7,350 nt of DNA from Bacilli bacterium (GTDB lineage: Bacteria; Bacillota_I; Bacilli_A; RFN20; CAG-826): contig JAEDNC010000045.1 in the NCBI GenBank assembly GCA_016302705.1, positions 1 to 7,350 of the forward strand, read 5' to 3'. The notes below the pieces were generated by a model. It saw nothing but the letters and a program-made list of their open reading frames with translations, had not been told where the DNA came from and ran no database searches. Position numbers and translations under genes: made by a program. Below, one piece after another: positions 6,635 through 7,350 of this stretch. Position 1 is the first letter of the stretch, and every line of letters starts with the position of its first letter.

Positions 6635-7350
6635 TTAACCAAGCCAATCAACGATTGCTTTTTTAACAGCTGCTCCCCAAATAACATATCCATATTGTGA
6701 CATATGTAAGCCATCATTTCTAAAGTAAGCTGCATTTGGTGCTCCAGTTTCTTTAAGTAAACCTTCTCCAGCATCAATACAAGTGAGATAATCATTATCA
6801 CTTTCATATTCCCTAGCGTATGCATTTGCAATATCAAAGTCTGGTTGAAACTTTAAGAAACCAGGTAATTTGTTAATTAAAACGTAGAAGATATGAGTGT
6901 TTGGTAAATACTCATGTGTCTTATCGAATAATTTCTTTAAGTTATTCGCGGTAGTTTGACCGTCCTTATTGTTATTGATGATATCATTAACACCAACGTA
7001 ATAAACAACAGCCTTTGGTGAATAAGGTAAAAATAATCTTTCAAATAAGGAATTAGTCCATTGTTCCACTGTAGTGCCGCCAATACCGTGGTTTCTAGTA
7101 ACGATTGGACTCATATCCTCGTAAGAAGTTTCCCACATTTCCATAGAAGAAGAACCGCCAAGCATGATGTGATAATTTTCAACATCTCCACCCTTATTTT
7201 CATAAGCAGCAGCTTTTTTTTCATAATATGGGAAATAGTTTCCGATATCTAATTGAGCAATCTTTTCATCGGTAGCGGTGATTTCAAAAGTTTCTCCACT
7301 ACTAACATTAACTGTAATCTTCTTATGTTCTTCGTCATAAGTAGCGCTAG
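6635..7350 (-). CDS. SGNH/GDSL hydrolase (probable secreted carbohydrate or lipid esterase), N-terminus outside the window
   Basis: SGNH enzymes hydrolyse esters, often acetyl groups on sugars, with a Ser-His-Asp triad. All four blocks are visible. Block I is MLGGSSSMEMW, nucleophile Ser at 7151-7153, in the 'GGSSS' form rather than GDSL. Block II is RNHGIGGTTVEQW. Block III is GVND, with Asn at 6986-6988. Block V is DGLHMSQYGY, with Asp at 6713-6715 and His at 6704-6706. The reading frame stays open past Met at 7163-7165 to the window edge, and the preceding residues (PYYEKKAAAYENKG, then GG) fit the start of the SGNH domain seen in relatives of the 'GSSSIRLW' type, so that Met is internal. 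Before it lies a beta stretch, TYDEEHKKITVNV, like modules in the secreted 747-aa protein, which suggests export. At least 238 aa are coded here. It is the first visible gene of the operon; its substrate and signal peptide cannot be seen. Confidence 0.85.
   Translation of the reverse strand, partial: SATYDEEHKKITVNVSSGETFEITATDEKIAQLDIGNYFPYYEKKAAAYENKGGDVENYHIMLGGSSSMEMWETSYEDMSPIVTRNHGIGGTTVEQWTNSLFERLFLPYSPKAVVYYVGVNDIINNNKDGQTTANNLKKLFDKTHEYLPNTHIFYVLINKLPGFLKFQPDFDIANAYAREYESDNDYLTCIDAGEGLLKETGAPNAAYFRNDGLHMSQYGYVIWGAAVKKAIVDWLG

Noticed and set aside
6631..6837. Open frame of 68 codons on the minus strand, out of frame with the SGNH hydrolase
   Set aside because: The hydrolase frame carries the catalytic DGLH motif across the same bases, so this frame is a by-product.
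6635..7165. Met at 7163-7165 as the true start of the SGNH hydrolase
   Set aside because: It sits right at the nucleophile block, which would remove the first beta strand of the domain; the frame is open to the window edge with family-like sequence before it.
7061..7252. Open frame of 63 codons on the plus strand
   Set aside because: It lies opposite the hydrolase nucleophile and oxyanion blocks; no supporting signals.
1..7350. Mycoplasma genetic code (TGA as Trp)
   Set aside because: Conserved tryptophans are encoded by TGG, no in-frame TGA is needed to keep any gene open, and TGA ends the 209-aa gene in a typical ATGA overlap.

Overview
This is a low-GC, densely packed window (roughly one third G+C by eye). 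Every gene I can support lies on the minus strand, so transcription runs from high to low coordinates. Strong GGAGG-type ribosome binding sites, A/T-rich promoters, hairpin-plus-U-run terminators and a short Gram-positive-style signal peptide point to a Bacillota/Mycoplasmatota-type bacterium. Trp is written TGG throughout and TGA is used as a stop (at 5511-5513), so the standard bacterial code fits better than the Mycoplasma code. My best guess is an uncultured, host-associated member of the Bacilli/Erysipelotrichia/RF39-like groups, but that is inference.

Reading in the direction of transcription, the first unit enters from the right edge and runs 7350 to 2781. It holds: (a) an SGNH/GDSL hydrolase with all catalytic blocks, its N-terminus cut by the window edge; (b) a 167-aa two-helix membrane protein of unknown function; (c) a 209-aa single-anchor protein with a weak resemblance to the core of a solute-binding protein; (d) a 280-aa six-helix protein resembling YesL/DUF624; (e) a 628-aa sugar-importer ATPase of the MalK/UgpC/MsmX family. 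Gaps of 4-7 nt and overlaps of 4 and 17 nt indicate one co-transcribed, translationally coupled operon, closed by an intrinsic terminator near 2739-2763.

The second unit is a single gene (2582-339) for a 747-aa secreted, all-beta protein with two jelly-roll, carbohydrate-binding-like domains. A 198-nt leader precedes it and holds a promoter candidate whose spacer is an 8+8 bp palindrome. A hairpin terminator (291-318) follows it. The third unit is the 5' end of a class I mannose-6-phosphate isomerase gene (202 to 1), with a promoter candidate of its own.

Together the genes suggest glycan foraging: a secreted glycan-binding protein, an esterase-like SGNH enzyme that could remove acyl groups, an ATPase for sugar importers whose permeases are not in this window, and an enzyme that feeds mannose-6-P into glycolysis. 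The most unusual items are the ATPase, which has about 260 extra C-terminal residues including a second copy of its TOBE-type regulatory domain, the duplicated architecture of the secreted protein, and the two orphan membrane proteins locked into the operon. No RNA gene, CRISPR array, insertion sequence or plus-strand gene is supported.
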